A DNA stretch of 64,000 nt from Tetmemena sp. SeJ-2015 (Eukaryota; Ciliophora; Spirotrichea; Sporadotrichida; Oxytrichidae), in assembly GCA_027382625.1 (NCBI GenBank), contig JAJKFJ010020804.1, positions 62,001-126,000 on the forward strand. The letters are read 5' to 3'. Numbering within the stretch: the first letter of the stretch is position 1; every line of letters begins with the position of its first letter. Below, piece by piece: positions 11,486 to 26,400 of the stretch. Below the pieces are notes generated by a model. The model did not search any database and was not told the DNA's origin. It worked only from the letters and a program-made list of their open reading frames with translations. The translations under genes and the position numbers were made by a program.

Positions 11486-14400
11486 TCAGTATTTCATCAG
11501 ATTCATCTGTTTTAAGATTTTTTTGAAAATTGTCCAAATTCTCCACCCTGATTCTTTTCTGATCAAAGTTAATTTCAAAAATTGAAAATAAATACTGATA
11601 AAAAAGTTAATATTGATAAATTTATAACTGTATAAATAATGATTAAATCTTAATCTCTTAATTAATTATAAAATAAAGTTAGAGACTCTTTGATGCTTAA
11701 GTGAAGTCTCAGACACGGAATCATCATCAAAGCTGACTTATACTCTCAATTCATAGGGTCTCTTAATTTCCTAGGTCTTCTCATTTTAATCGAATGACAT
11801 ACCTTCATCGTCACTAGCAGAGATACCATCCAAATTATATTTAACTTTGAAATATGCATATAAAATATTATGATTAAATTGCTTGTCTGTTTTATCTTCA
11901 CAATTCTGAGTTTGTTGTACTAAGACTTTTGGATTTCCCTATTTTTCGAGTTTCGATGTTCCTGAATCTCCTATGGATTAACATTTGTTGAAGATGCTCT
12001 CTATGATTTTTGTCTCTCCTACTTATCTTTAGGTATGATTAACAGAGATTCCATATATTCTCCTTTAAGAACGTCTTTGTCCTTTTTACAAAATTAAATG
12101 AAAGATTAAACACTTTAACTTTTTCTTTCTTAAAATCTCCTCTATCTTTTCTAAATCCTCATTTGTGCTATTGCTCTGCCTCTGAAATAAAAAAATTCTA
12201 CATGCTAAAACAATTTAAGAATCTCCTAAGCTTTTTGATAACTCTGGAACATGACAAGATAATCTGCAGCATCTTAATCTTCAAGAAAATCCAAATCTTC
12301 CATCACTAATTTCGTATTCCCCTTAGTTAAAAGCTGCTTATGCTTAAAAATAAAAGCAGGAAATTACAAAATAGAAATGAGTAAGGGTTTCTTATAGCAC
12401 GGGATGATAATTTTGAGCACTGTCTTAGAGTGTTGATGCATTGTCTCGACTATTTTTAGTGGGGAACTTATCAACTTTCTTCATTCCCAATGGGGTAAAT
12501 ACTTTCTAGATTCTTGTTGTCTATTTAGATTTTACCATTTAGAGCTGAGGTTTTAAAAGCAAATCTGTCTCCTTTTTAGTAGCTCTATTATCGTAGTTAG
12601 TGTATTGAAAAATAAAAACTCATAAGATTTAAATACTATTGAGAAATATTTCTATCTGAATCTATCCTTGACTAGGAGAAAATGCTATGATCAATAAGTA
12701 GATTTTATGTATCTAAGTTCTTCAGATTTTCCCTTGTAAATGGAACTGTCCTTTTGTCACCATCGGAACCACTTTGTGAACCTATAACATGTTTATGGAA
12801 GGATGACTTATCGTTAAATTCCTTCTCTTGATCATCCAAATAGTCATCAATGAAAAATCATAGCTAAACTAAATTTTATAAATATGACCGCGTTGGATTT
12901 AAACTCTTATAGTATTTCATCATCTTCTATTAGATCCTCCATCTATTTCTACCTTGATAGTTGCTAGTAATATTTCCGATTTCCAAGCGCTTTTTGATTT
13001 GTTTCCTAGTCTTCGAAATCATCTTCCCTTGCCGATATTTGGAGAACCTTGTCTCTCATCTTTCTTTGAATTCTGCGATCATCCTTTTCTTTCTGCTCTT
13101 GGCTTCTTTTGTCAAAATCGATTCCTGCTACCTAGTATAAACCTTAATTTACAATATAATTCGCAACTATAAAATTAAGAAGCATTTAATAATTTAGCTT
13201 CTCTTTGTGCAAGTACATTTGCACTTTCTCAACATTTTTAGAGTTCAAAATGAGCATGCCTGAATTATAGATTTGCTTTAGATTCTTCAAAGAGTCTAAA
13301 TACTTCTCCCTAAAGCCCAAACTCTCATCTTTGATCATAGCCTCTTTTTCTAGTCTCTTAAACTTTTCAACATCTCCACAGAGGCACAAAAGAATGTACA
13401 CTTTGGCAAATTTCTTAATGAGCATTTACTCGATTTCTTCGTAGAACTTGATGCACCAAAATCCAAAGAAGCAGCAATTAGCAAGCAAGATTACTAGCAC
13501 AAACAACATCTGAGTTTACTCGTCAAGTTAAACTATAACCAATTAAATTAGAGATATCAGGATTAGAAATAAAGGAGAATAAGAGTATGAAAGAAATATT
13601 TAAGAAAAAAATTACCTCCGTAAGACGTGGAAGAAGTAGAGCTTGTGGAGGTGCCTGAGGTATCCTATTACTGAACGTTAACTATGAAAAAAAGACCACA
13701 GAACACAGAAAGCATAGAGGTTACTAATGAGGTAGTTTCAAGTTGGTTAAGTGGTAATGTCTAGAAGGGAGACTTCTTAACATTAATAATAAGGAAGCCT
13801 ATCAAAAGTAGGAAAACAACCAGAGCCTGTGTTATCACTCCATAGGTAACCATGAAAGCAGAGATGAAGATCAAAGCTATTTTCCTATACATGATTATTA
13901 CTTCCCAGTAATAGAATCTTATTCTGTAACCTCTAAACAAGAACCCAAACTTCTGCTTTGTCTCAATTTTCTCAAGAGTTGATCTCTCTCTAGTTAATTT
14001 AAAGTTTTAAATTTTTATAGTCATCAATATGAAAGCGAAAATTGGAATTCCTAGGCCCCACACAAGAATAGCAGGAAGTGCAACACCTAAAGCCCAGAAA
14101 TAGTGAGCACCAAGGTAACAAAACTCCTCAAGGTCAGGCTTCAGCCTTTTATCTCCATCGATCGATACACAGCTAAATATACTTAGCTATATATTTCAGA
14201 AATAGAGATTAACGTAAAGATAGACTTACTTGAAAGTTTGGAAGGTGTAGGAAACTATGTTGGGATGCACTAAGAATAAAAGAATGACAATTGTTGAAAT
14301 TCCTTTAACCCTCACAATCAAAGGATCATTTTGCCTCCTTGACATGAAGCTCCAAAAGCTGAAACTGAAAATGAAAAGCAAAAATGGGAGAATAGCGAAG

Positions 14401-17400
14401 AGCATTAGTTTCATATAGAAAGGACTCAGTATAAATTTATTATAACTTATTTTATGCTGCTTCCACTGCTTGAATCTAAGAAGCAATCAACTGAAATGAT
14501 TTGCTCAGAGGCTTGGCCAACATTATTTGAAGTGGTAAAAAACTTTTTGACTTGATCAGGCCAATCAAATTCGAAAGAAGATGTCACCATCAAAAGTTGA
14601 ATGTGGTTCAACAAAATTTTTTGATAAACTGATGTAACATTTTTCGTATCAGCTGCTCCATTCAATGTGCTTTTAATCAAGAAGATAATCACAATAACTG
14701 CTAGAAAAACGATTCCAACAAGCTTAAACACATTTGAGGTTGGATCAGGGCAAGGGGCGCATTTGAAATTCCCAGTTCGACTGTATCCTGTAATGCATTC
14801 AGTACATAGAATTCCAGAGTACCCTGTATCACAGCTACCTTATGGATTATAGTCTGGAGCGACCATTCCTCTATCAAATATTAGTAAGTGGAAAAGAATT
14901 ACAAGCAAGCATCAGTATTAAAGCATTCAACAAAAACGTAGGTTTAGTTATTCTTCCTCCAATATCCTGGAAGAGGACCTATATTACTACCTCCGTTGCA
15001 TATAGCTGATGAAGAAGGACAGGCTATACACTATCCTGGTTAGGTCATTTATACTATAACAAAATCTTCAATTCTAATGGTTAAAATAATTATAGAGAAA
15101 AACTTTCTCCCTCTGGACATGAAATGCATCTATATAAGTTATTTGCCTTAAAAATCTTACTTTCCAGTGTCTGTAAATTATTCTCCCACCTAGCAATTCC
15201 TAAGTTAGATATTGTACTGAAAATTGATATCTGAAGAAGAGCTTCCAAGGACATTATCCTTGTATTCCTAATTTGAAGGCTTAGACTAATCAATAAAAGC
15301 AGTTTAAAAGAGTTTTTAAATGAGTTTAAAATTTAAAATTTACCGTCTGTGTTGAATACGAGAGAGTAGCTGTATCCCGGAGTACCAGTAAATGCTACAT
15401 TATCTACAACGAAGACTCCTGCTGTTGAGTAGTAGGAAGTTTGGCCATCTAAGACAGGTGCATAACTTGTAGATCCGGAAGACTTAACTGATATTTATAG
15501 CTTTGCAAGATCTGAAGTGCCTACAATTTGCCCATATTTATCAGCCAGAGCTATATAAGAAGTCGGAAGACTTTACCCACTTCGTGTATTGTTCTAAGTT
15601 GTAGAGATGTTATTTTCTGTTGATGAGGAATCTGTTGAAGTTGATTATAGCATTCTCAATTTAATAAGACTAAATTTAAACTGTGTCAATCTATCAGTTG
15701 CTTATTGAGATCTCTTCATTTAGCTTGTGTATTGATCTTCTGATATCTAAATCAATTTTTGCGCATAAGCTCCAATATCATCTTTATATAATTTAATCTG
15801 CGTAAATAGTGGCTATATTGTTTTTGAAAACAAATTGACTACTCAAATTTGTGTATGTCGGTTCAATATCATTCCAATATATAAACTCAATGATATATTT
15901 TAAAATGATGAAAGAAATAGATTATCGCAAAAATTAAGTTTAGCTCCTCCAGATTAATTTGCAAAATTACTGTTGAAATAGCTCTATGAAATGAACCTAA
16001 GTTTGCAATTGTAACTCGTACTATCGCAAGATGTATACAAGCCTCCTCCATTAAGTCGAGCATAGTTTCAAAAATTAATAATATAATGATGATTCCCGAG
16101 ATATTTAACTTATATTTAAACGCTTTAATTTTAATTTAAACTTCGAGGCATCCACATTCATAACATTATCCAGATATATGGCGCCGCCATGCGTTTAGGT
16201 TGCGGTGCTTAATTGTATTTAGGTATTGTAAAACTTGTATCTAGATGTGCCCTTATTATATTATTTATCTTAAATAAAATATAAGTTTGAGTTATTAGAA
16301 TATAGTTGTTTCTTTATCTCTGTTTCGTATAAAAATATTAAGAAGTTAATTCGAGTAAGTAAATTGCTCCTCCTTACTTAGCTATGCTCCCAGTTTTAAA
16401 GATATAATCTTAAAATAAAAGTTATCAAGGAGTTGTTTAAGTGGAACGTAAATAAAAATAAAAGCACCACAGTCTTGGCAATAGATGCTCCCTCCTCTTA
16501 ATAAATAATTTGCAGATCTTATTATACTCTTTCAGTTACTGAACTATCCTTATTAATTCCTGAAAATGTTATTTTAAATCAATATCTCACTCTTAATGGT
16601 TATGTTCTTAAATGAAATCAATAAAATTTATACTCTTTCCATAAAAAGCTATTGTATCTAAAACTATTGATTGGTCCTACAAAGTAGAGTTAACTAGTAA
16701 GATTATTACAGCTACTGAGTTTTCAATTAATAATTAAAAAATGAAATACTTATATTTTTTAATTAGTGTATCATTAATCAAGAAAGTAAAGTTTCCAAAT
16801 TCTGCATAAATATCTCCAGCACCAAATAGCGCATTATTATCCTTGAAGTAACTATTAAAAATCAATCTTAGATATGTTTATTGTTGCATATGTAGAGAGC
16901 TGAAAAAGAGCTAGCTGAAATCGCTCCTCCCGATATTGCAGCTTTGTTTTGAATAAATCTATTTCCAGATAGAATCACCCTTGATTTATAATAATTTCTA
17001 TTTTAATACAAATTTAATAATATTTTAGTACAATCTTTAGCTTAGAATATAGCAGTAAAGTATAATAGAATGATGGGATATTTTAACTTATTCAGAATAT
17101 TAATTCTCACCAATTTGTCTTTTATTTTTATTTGATTCTCCAGATATATAAATAGCTCCTCCCTAGGATGCCTTTCCATAGAGAAACTGCGAAGTCTTAA
17201 TTGTGAGATTGACATTCATGATTGCATGAATAAATGCCCCGTTGATTTCTGTTTTCTGTATTTAATAGAGAGAGAAAAAAATATAAGTAACTCTTATGCA
17301 TCTCTTATCACACTAAAGAAACAAATTAGGAAGCAGTAGAAGGATACTTTAACGTGTCTTGGAATATTCAAAACTATTTAAATTTAATTTCGAAGATGAG

Positions 17401-20400
17401 GAAAAATTTAAAAATAAATTTGATTGTGTCCACGATAAATAAAAAAAGATCGTGAGATTTGAAAAGCCAACGAAAATATTCTTAGCCAGAGAATTTGCAG
17501 TGTTTAGGTAGAATTTGCAACCGCTCATGTTTACTATTTTGACATTAATTTTATAAATGTAGAGATTCTCCGCATACATAGCAAATATAGTTATCTAGGT
17601 TGCTTCATTCTGAATGAATTAGGTGTTTTCAATTCGTGATTACATTTTCTATAATTTGTTTTTAAAAGACTAGAAATCTTCTATAGAAAGCATACAGAAA
17701 TTAATTTTCAAATAAGTTTAAAGAAGTACTGAGAATAAAAACCCTAAACTTCTCCATAAAAAGAATGATATGCAATAATAAATATTGCTCTTGCATACTA
17801 AAAATAATGAATTATTTATTAAATTTCTCATATTTAATCTTATAGATACTTTTTTTTTTATAGATAGCATCTTTTTTTAAGATAATATATGGGTTTTAAT
17901 GTTGATTAAATTTATTTTTGTTGATGGCAGAGCTCTGTTCACCTGCTTAGTTAGATTAGAAAATTGAGTCTGATAAAATAAGAATATCTAAATATCACTA
18001 TTCTCAAATATAAAAATAAAATTTATTAGTTTATGTTCATGCTTGACTAAGTCTGGAGAACAATAGCTCCTCCAGTTGACAAGGCTCTATTACTTTAGAT
18101 GTAGAACTAAGTCGCTTTTAGAATTGATTTGTCAATCTTAAATTAATACAACTTAATTCCTATATTAAATGCTTATACTATAAATACAACAATGATTTAA
18201 TCACTAAAGCTGCGCCATTGAAGGCGATATTTTCTTTGAAAGTAATATTTGTTTATCTATAATCTAAATCTAAATAGTATTTTTGTTGCGTTCAAGAACG
18301 CCGATTCGAGGAAATAAACTCCTCCTTATTTTGCGCTATTTTCTAAACGAAGAATGAATGATTTCTTTATGTCTTACTTTGGTAACATTTATGAAAATAA
18401 ATAAAATCATATTTACTTTGGTAGTAGGAGTTAGTATCTTAAATGCTTCCCACATTAAATGATTAAATTAATTGGATGCGTAGTATACTCCTCCGATTGA
18501 CGCACTGTTGCAATATGATACCTTCACTTAGTTTAAATAGATTTAAACTATAATTATTGAGTTGATTAAGACTTGCGATATATCTTAAATTTATAATCTT
18601 AGAGATAAAAAGCAGTTCCTGCAGACATATCAAATATAAGGCTCTATCACTCTTTTTAAATGAATGTATTATCAATTGCTGCGTCGTAGAGATCCTCTGC
18701 ATCGTAGTCTTTAGCATACTCGCACTAGAAAACAGAGGACAAAATCTGCAGAGATGTGATCGTTCCAGTGTTGAAGAAAATCCTCCCATGAATTTAATTT
18801 CAAACATAAAAATGCGTGAAACTATAATACTAAAAAACATATTCTCTACTAATTAAAATGCTAATTAACTACTTCTTAATAATTTTTTATACAAAAAATT
18901 AAATGAAGACCTGCAGTGTCGCTTATAGTAACTGTTATTTTGATTAGTCTAACTATTAAAAATTAATTGCAGCAGCCGAAGAGTAAAACAGACCACCATT
19001 TTATAGTATAGCAAAAATTATTATATTAATTTTTTAATGAAAAAACAGAAAGAAAGAAAGAAAGAAAGAAAGAAAAAGAAAAAATTCTTCCTATAAATTA
19101 AATTTAGACCTAAAAAATACATAATAAACTTCTAATATAAAAATAAAAAATAAATTGAAAATATTTCGAATGAATGAGAATTAAATACTTTAAATATTGT
19201 CTTCTTTTAATAATTTTACCATAGAAATACTTCACGCTTACATTAGTGAATTGACAATTAGAGATTTAGACTTCAAGACCATAGATTTATTTAGCAATTT
19301 CATATCTAAATAGTTGTTGATATAAAAGACTCCTCCATAAAGTTAAGCCGACACATTTGTGAAAGTGGATCCAGAAACTATAATTAATCAATATGGTTTT
19401 AACAAAGAGCTTTGGTGATCTAAAATATATTTTTTAATTTTGAGACTGAGAGGGCTTAACTTATTCTGTCAGCCCCAATAGCTCCACCTCCCAAAGATGC
19501 AAGAACATTGGTAAAAGTTGATGACTGTAATTATTCATTTTTAAATTATAAAGATGAAGAAATTGTGATGTCAGAGCCATCAATGTGACAGATAGCTCCG
19601 CAAGAATCTTAAATTTATTTTTAAAAGTTTGCGCATAGACTTAATAGAATGTATTAGAGCTGATGTTACTTAGTGATAGTTTTATTTTTACCTACGCATG
19701 ACTAAAAGCTCACAGCTCCTCCTTACACAGCCGCTAGATTGTAAAATTTGTTTCCACTATTCTAAAATTTATTAAAAGCCTGTGAAATTTTTTAGTTTGA
19801 AAGGAGTTATAAATGTGACTTTATCGATATCAATGATATTCATAGTACTGGAAGCGTAGACAAACAAATCATGCATTCAAATATATTTTATTAGCACATC
19901 ATTCCCAGTAAAAACGAAGCTTTCTGCTTCGCTGATGTACATTTTAATAAACTTATTTAAAATAAAATCAAGACATATAGGATTTAGAAATAAATTTAAA
20001 CTTATTAAAATGCACAAATATAACGTGAAAGTATTCATATTTAAAATTATATAAAGATAATATTTTATTTTCTTCAAGTATTAAGAGATGGAGAAATTGT
20101 ATTCTAGTATTTTTATTAAAAAATATAACTCAAGAACTAAATTCAATTCGAGTTAAATATACTCAATATATTAAAAGTAAAATAGATATTACATGAGTGA
20201 CAGCATTTCTATAAAGTAAAAATATATCTGTCTTTGCCGAAGAGCTTGGATTATCAAAATTCAGATAGGTTGATATTTTCTCTTTAAATAATTAAGTTAA
20301 TAATTTCTGTAAAGTCAGTTCATTTCCACCGTAGAACTTTGAATTTGTAATCGTAATCTTTGTCAATTCTCTGTATGATTTTTATTATAACTTTGAATTA

Positions 20401-23400
20401 AATTAAAACCCAAGATTTGTTAATTTTAGATCTTTCTATCTCTTTCGCACATCTAAAAAGAGAGATTCATTTTAAGTCTATAACTTCAATCTGAGAGCTT
20501 TCACCCAAAAATGCAAGGACACGAAGTACTTTAAATTTATAAAAATTTCTGCCTAATTTGAGATCGTGAGCTCTTCACTCTTTGAATCCTATTTAATTAT
20601 ATTAAATAAATATTTTTTATTTAAAATGAGTATAGGAAGCTGTAGATGCTGAAAAGATTTGCATTTCCTAGATATCCATTTTAAGGAAACAAAATATAAA
20701 AATGGAAGTCTGTCGAACATAATAGTGCAACTGTCCATTGTGAAATCTGCGTCAGGATTAAGCTTTTAAATCATAAAACATACCTTTTTTATTTTAGGAT
20801 ACAATAAATCTATCATCAAACTAGCTTTCGCATTAAAATATTATATGTCAGCCCAGATTTTTCAAAAACTCTTCAGTCTACTTCTGTAAAGCCTAGATGA
20901 ACTAGTAACGAAGAACTTGCCATCTGTATTAAAACTTGGTACTGTAAGCGCTCTTAGTAGGCCGAGCATTGATAGAAAAATTTGTAAAAATAGGAAATTT
21001 TACTTTATCAAATTCCACAATTATAGGAGCGTTCTCGATAAACATGCCAATCATGGATGTATTTGAAGCCACTTCTCTAAAGTTCAGTAAAAGACTAAAA
21101 GCAGTGTCTACTTATTGTAGAAGCATGCTTCCTAAAATCGGGGCTGAAAGGATAATATATTGCAGGATTATCGTTCCTCTCAAAATAAATAATATATGAC
21201 CTCTCTACTGTATTATTGTAAAAGTATATTTTCTTCAAACTGATAAACTAATTCACAAATTAAACTCATTCATCGATAATAATTTAACTTAAAATTAAAA
21301 AATAAATATTCCTTATATATTTTAGTGACGCTCTAATCGGTGACCACAATTACTTTAAATTAATAATAATATCATAGATATATAGTATACTGAAGCCCTA
21401 TCATAGGACTATATTCCTGAAACTACCATCGATTCAAATTTAGCTGTTGATCCAGTAATCTTGGTTTCATCTAAATTGCTATTTATACTCTATTTTTAAA
21501 ATAATTACTTTTAATTTTAATCGCTAATATTCTAAAAATAAAATCTTACTTTTTTTTGATAATTAATAATATTATTTTGGGGTTAAATTAATTTAAATTG
21601 GCAATAATAATTTTAATTTTTTATTGTCTTAAACTTAATTTATCTTTCTTATTATTAGGTTTAATAAAAAAGATTGAATGATTACTTCTTTTATATTATT
21701 GAATAAACTTATAAAATAAAGATACTTAAGAAAGCAATCCTCCTGATAATATGGCAATAATGTTGAAGGCTGTTGAATTTATGAATGATATGTCTGAATT
21801 TATAAAACAAAATACTTTACAAGTTTAAATTTGACAAAGCGTAAGTAATGCAGCCCTCTTAGCAGAATACTGTGTTGTAAGAGCTAAACAAAGCAATTTT
21901 CAGAATATAAATGAAATTTTCCATTTGTGGTTTATTCGTAATGTCCATTTTGCAACCTTCGCAATCAACTTAACTTATATTTATAGATATTAAATTATAG
22001 AAAATTATTTGAATAGTAGATTCCTCCTTACACTGCTGCTATTCCAGTCATTGTCACGTTTATTTCTGTCAATATAAAATATTATCCAAAAATAAAAATA
22101 TTTTTTCTTTCAACGCTGTATATTAATTCAGATGATAAACACCTCCTCCGAGATCGCCTTTCCCACTCAGGAAACAAGAACCAAAGTTGCTATTTTTTGT
22201 GGTATTTTAAAAATTTTAAATTTTAAAAATAGATATATTATGTTCTCTATTTAATAAATAACAGTAAACTTTAAATATATATTTTAGAGTTTATTAATTT
22301 TCTTTTTTGAGTTTAGATCCTGCCGTAGAAGGATTCAAGTAGAAAATAGAACCCAGTTGAGAATTTCCAGATATCAAGTTCGCAAACTGAGAAAACTAAA
22401 AAGCATAATAAATTTATGAGACATAACCTCAGCGTCAGTGAAATACGTCTAGCACACTTAATTTATTATGTCAATTTCTATAGTCAATATTTATTTTTAT
22501 TTTAAATTTTAAAGTCATCAGGCCAGTTGTTTATACAAAAAGTAAAGCACCTCTCAGGTTTAATTTAATTAAAAAAATATCTTAAATTTAAATTATGTTA
22601 GGTTTGCTCTTACATCGTAGAAATTAGATTATTATATGTTAGCTGTGAGTGAGCCTGTTTTAATTAAGAATGCTCCTCCATTCTAAATATAAATGAATGC
22701 ATCTATGAATTATATTGTTTACTATTTTTAACTAATTCTTTGTTATGGAAGTGACATTAAGGAAATTAGAAACATTTGAAAATATATAATTATAAAAATT
22801 AGCATTAGTTATTGTAAGATCTAGGGTGCCTTACAAATTATATAAGTTGGAATAATTTTAGTATTTTAAATAGATTTTCAAATATATTTTAAGAGATGGA
22901 AATTTATTTTAAACTGCTTATAATTTAAACATGCCACTGTATATTTTTGCAAATCCTCCACCATAGAGATCAATTTTTTAAAGCAAAAATCAAATTTAAA
23001 TAATCACCACTATTTTTAAGAAAATTAAAAGATTTTATTACACCTTCAAATTTATTCTATTTGAAATGAAAGTATGATTAATATTTCGGAAATTAAATCT
23101 TATAAAATTGATAATTCTAAATAGATTAAATTAATTTTAAAGATCTGAGGTAATGAAAGAACTTGCAATTAGAGACGATAAATATAATAGTCAATATAAG
23201 ATCTGGTTGCGTCCACATCGGTGTCAGTTATTGTCAAAACTAGATTGCATTTAGCGCACTAGAAGAGTAAAAATCCACCATCCTCGATGCTATTGCTCTC
23301 TACAAATATATATAATTACCTTCTCCTTAATGGTGAACTATTCTATTTAAGAATTAAAAGATTAATTCTATCTTGAAATCAATATCATCCGTCAGATTTT

Positions 23401-26400
23401 AAATACTTAGATTCATTTTTATAATGCAATTTATATTAGATAATAGTCATAATCAAGTACTAGTGAGCCTCCTTGATATATTTTTGTTATTTGTAAAATA
23501 GATAAGCAGTGTTTGAGATGAACTTAGGCTATGAGAATTGAAGAGAGACGCAATTCCTGCAATATATGGAAGAGGACTTGCCCCCGATGTTATCTATAAT
23601 CAGACTTTACATTAATAGATTCTTACATGAATAGGTACTTCCTTTTTCAAATAAATGTTTAAGTGAGCTAATTATATATTTTCAATAAGAGTATTGGAGC
23701 CATTAGATTGAATATTAAACACAGCTCCTTGGAAAGAGTTGAGACAGTGAGTGTATGAGTTACTTTTATAAATCCACATACATAAACCTACTAAAATAAG
23801 TTTGCTATAACAATATAATTGATTATGCCATTTTTAATCTATGGAGGTGACCTTGATGTTTGATTAATTATAGGCAGTCAGATAAAACACGCCTCCAAAG
23901 TCCTTTCCACTCGAGTACAATAGCTGAATGCTGCTTACTTAGGTCATCAACCTAAAAAGGATTAATCTTTTCAAAAAGGGAAGTTTAAAAATATTCTAAA
24001 TATCTTTTCAACTTAAATAAATTAAAAATAATTAATAAATTATACATATGAATAAATTAAATTATAGAAGATTACAATTGCCAATCAAATTCCGCAAGAT
24101 TGAAGAGCAAAAAATCAGGTTTGCAATCTTCTTTTAAAAATTAATTTCTCTATTTAAGGCTAAATTTAACTAATGTGTTATCAATTTAAATCTACTTAAT
24201 TTTTGATAGAATAGAACTCAAAGCTTTGATTTTAAACAATATAAACTGCCCACCCTTGCTGAAGAGCAGTTCCAGCAGGTCCTAACGGAGCCACGAATGA
24301 AGTCAAGTCTGAATCTATAATTGTGAAATTTGAGCACACTTAGACACTATCAAGAGTAGTATAGGCCTTTAAATTTATTATATAATTGTTTGCCATAATC
24401 ATGACACCATAATAAATAATTTATAGTTAGTAAAAATACTACTTTTATTATTCACCTCCAGATAATCCAGTTGAATTTAAACTATTATGCAATTCAAAAT
24501 ATTTTGGACGACAAGGTTCTTAACTGTAAAGTTTGATTTGTCGGTGTCATAAACTTGCAACAAAACGGCGTTTTCTAATGAGTACGAATTGGATAATTGA
24601 ACATTCTCAATAGCTAAATTAAAGTTTACTATAAAATAAATACACATATTAATTTCTTAAATAAAAAGTAATTTTATTTGATTACTACCTCACTTGCATA
24701 TCCATCGAGATTCAAGAAGACGCCGTTCTTCCCAGATAAATATAATGAAATATGTGGTTGATAGTTATGTCCTTCATTAAGAATAAATAATTAGAGTGAT
24801 GTCTGTTGGGTTGTAAGTATCACTCTCTCTCAATTAATTTAATAATATAAATTGCAAATTTAAATGTAATCTCAAAACTACCCAAAAAATATTGTTCTTG
24901 CCTTCTAAGTTATAAGTTTCTCCAAACTTGGAGAGAGGGAAAAGCCAAAGAACCTTTAATTCACATTAAATTATATCCTTAATTATAACACATTGGTTGT
25001 AACGATATATTTTTAGATTATAAAGTTATTTTGGAAGATATTGTCCATGCTGAAGTCATAAGCTTATGCATAGAACATTCAAATAATTATTGCAAAGAAA
25101 AATGATTGCTATTTATTTGGATGAATTGTCCTCGAATCGCATAAAACACCTACAATTTGAATATGAATGATGTTACTGCTTACAATCGTAGTTTTTTATA
25201 GTGATGAAACTCAATTTAACTTTCTTAGAAGGTAGTGAGTATCTATGTGCCTTATTAAGATTTGAATTATAATTTACATGCTGGTTTGAAATAGGAAAGC
25301 CTTCGAAGGATAATTCACAAGTTTAAGAGTGGGTGAGATTATAAAAAGCAAATAATTTATGATTAACTGTATGATGTTATCAAAAGTCACCTAACATAGT
25401 TTTAAAGTAAGGGAGTATTTACATAGCTTAAATCCATGGTTTGATAGTTGCAGCCACTGAAAAAGCTAAAATTTTTAGAGGAATTAATTTTAAGAAGCTA
25501 GTTGTGGAGTAATAATCTTCATAGCAACTAATTAGTGGCAGTACTTAAAAATTAAATAGCTTCACCAAAAGAATAAAATCCATTAATTTAGTAATTATCC
25601 TTAATAAGTAAGAATTGTCATCTATAGCAGGGTTAAATGCGAAATATTTAATTATTTCAAATTGATTGTGAAAAGAAGCTACAGTTTATGGGAGAGTCCG
25701 TGTCTGTGGGATCTTGAGGACTAGGATACACCCATGCTCTAGAAAGAGTCATTTGATTCTTTACTCCAAAGTAGTTTTTCAAAGTAACGTTATTCATTAT
25801 AAAATCTCCATAGAAGTGCAACATATAGAGAAAAGATGATCTTTATGGCTTAAAAATTAAAATTTAAGTGACTTTGTTACCATCTCTTAAACATCCCATT
25901 AATTAAATTAAAAATAGATATTTCTAACAAAATTTAGAATTACTGAAATCTTCATATCAACTCATTTATAACGTTTAATAACTTTTATTAATCACCAAAT
26001 TCTTTAAATTTTATAGGATCCATGTTTAAATTCCAGATATTTCTTTTGCAATTTATTAAAAATTGATATCAATTAACTTATTTTTTGGCCAAATAACAGC
26101 GCTATATCTTTATAATTAATTTAAAAACGACTTTTTAATTATTTGTATTTTATGGATAAGACTAAGGAGTAAATTTTATAAAGTACTTTTTTGAAATTAA
26201 CTTATCTAAGCTCCATTTCAATTTTATTCTTTAGTAAGTAAATCTATTGTGTACATAATTCTTAAATTAACGTTTTGCACTTAAATTTTATAATTTATGT
26301 AAATTTTAAAACCAAAGGGGTTTATCTATTTTAGAAATTATGAAACCTTTAAACTAACAATAAGTTTATTTAATTTCATTATAGATTTTTTTCCATATAT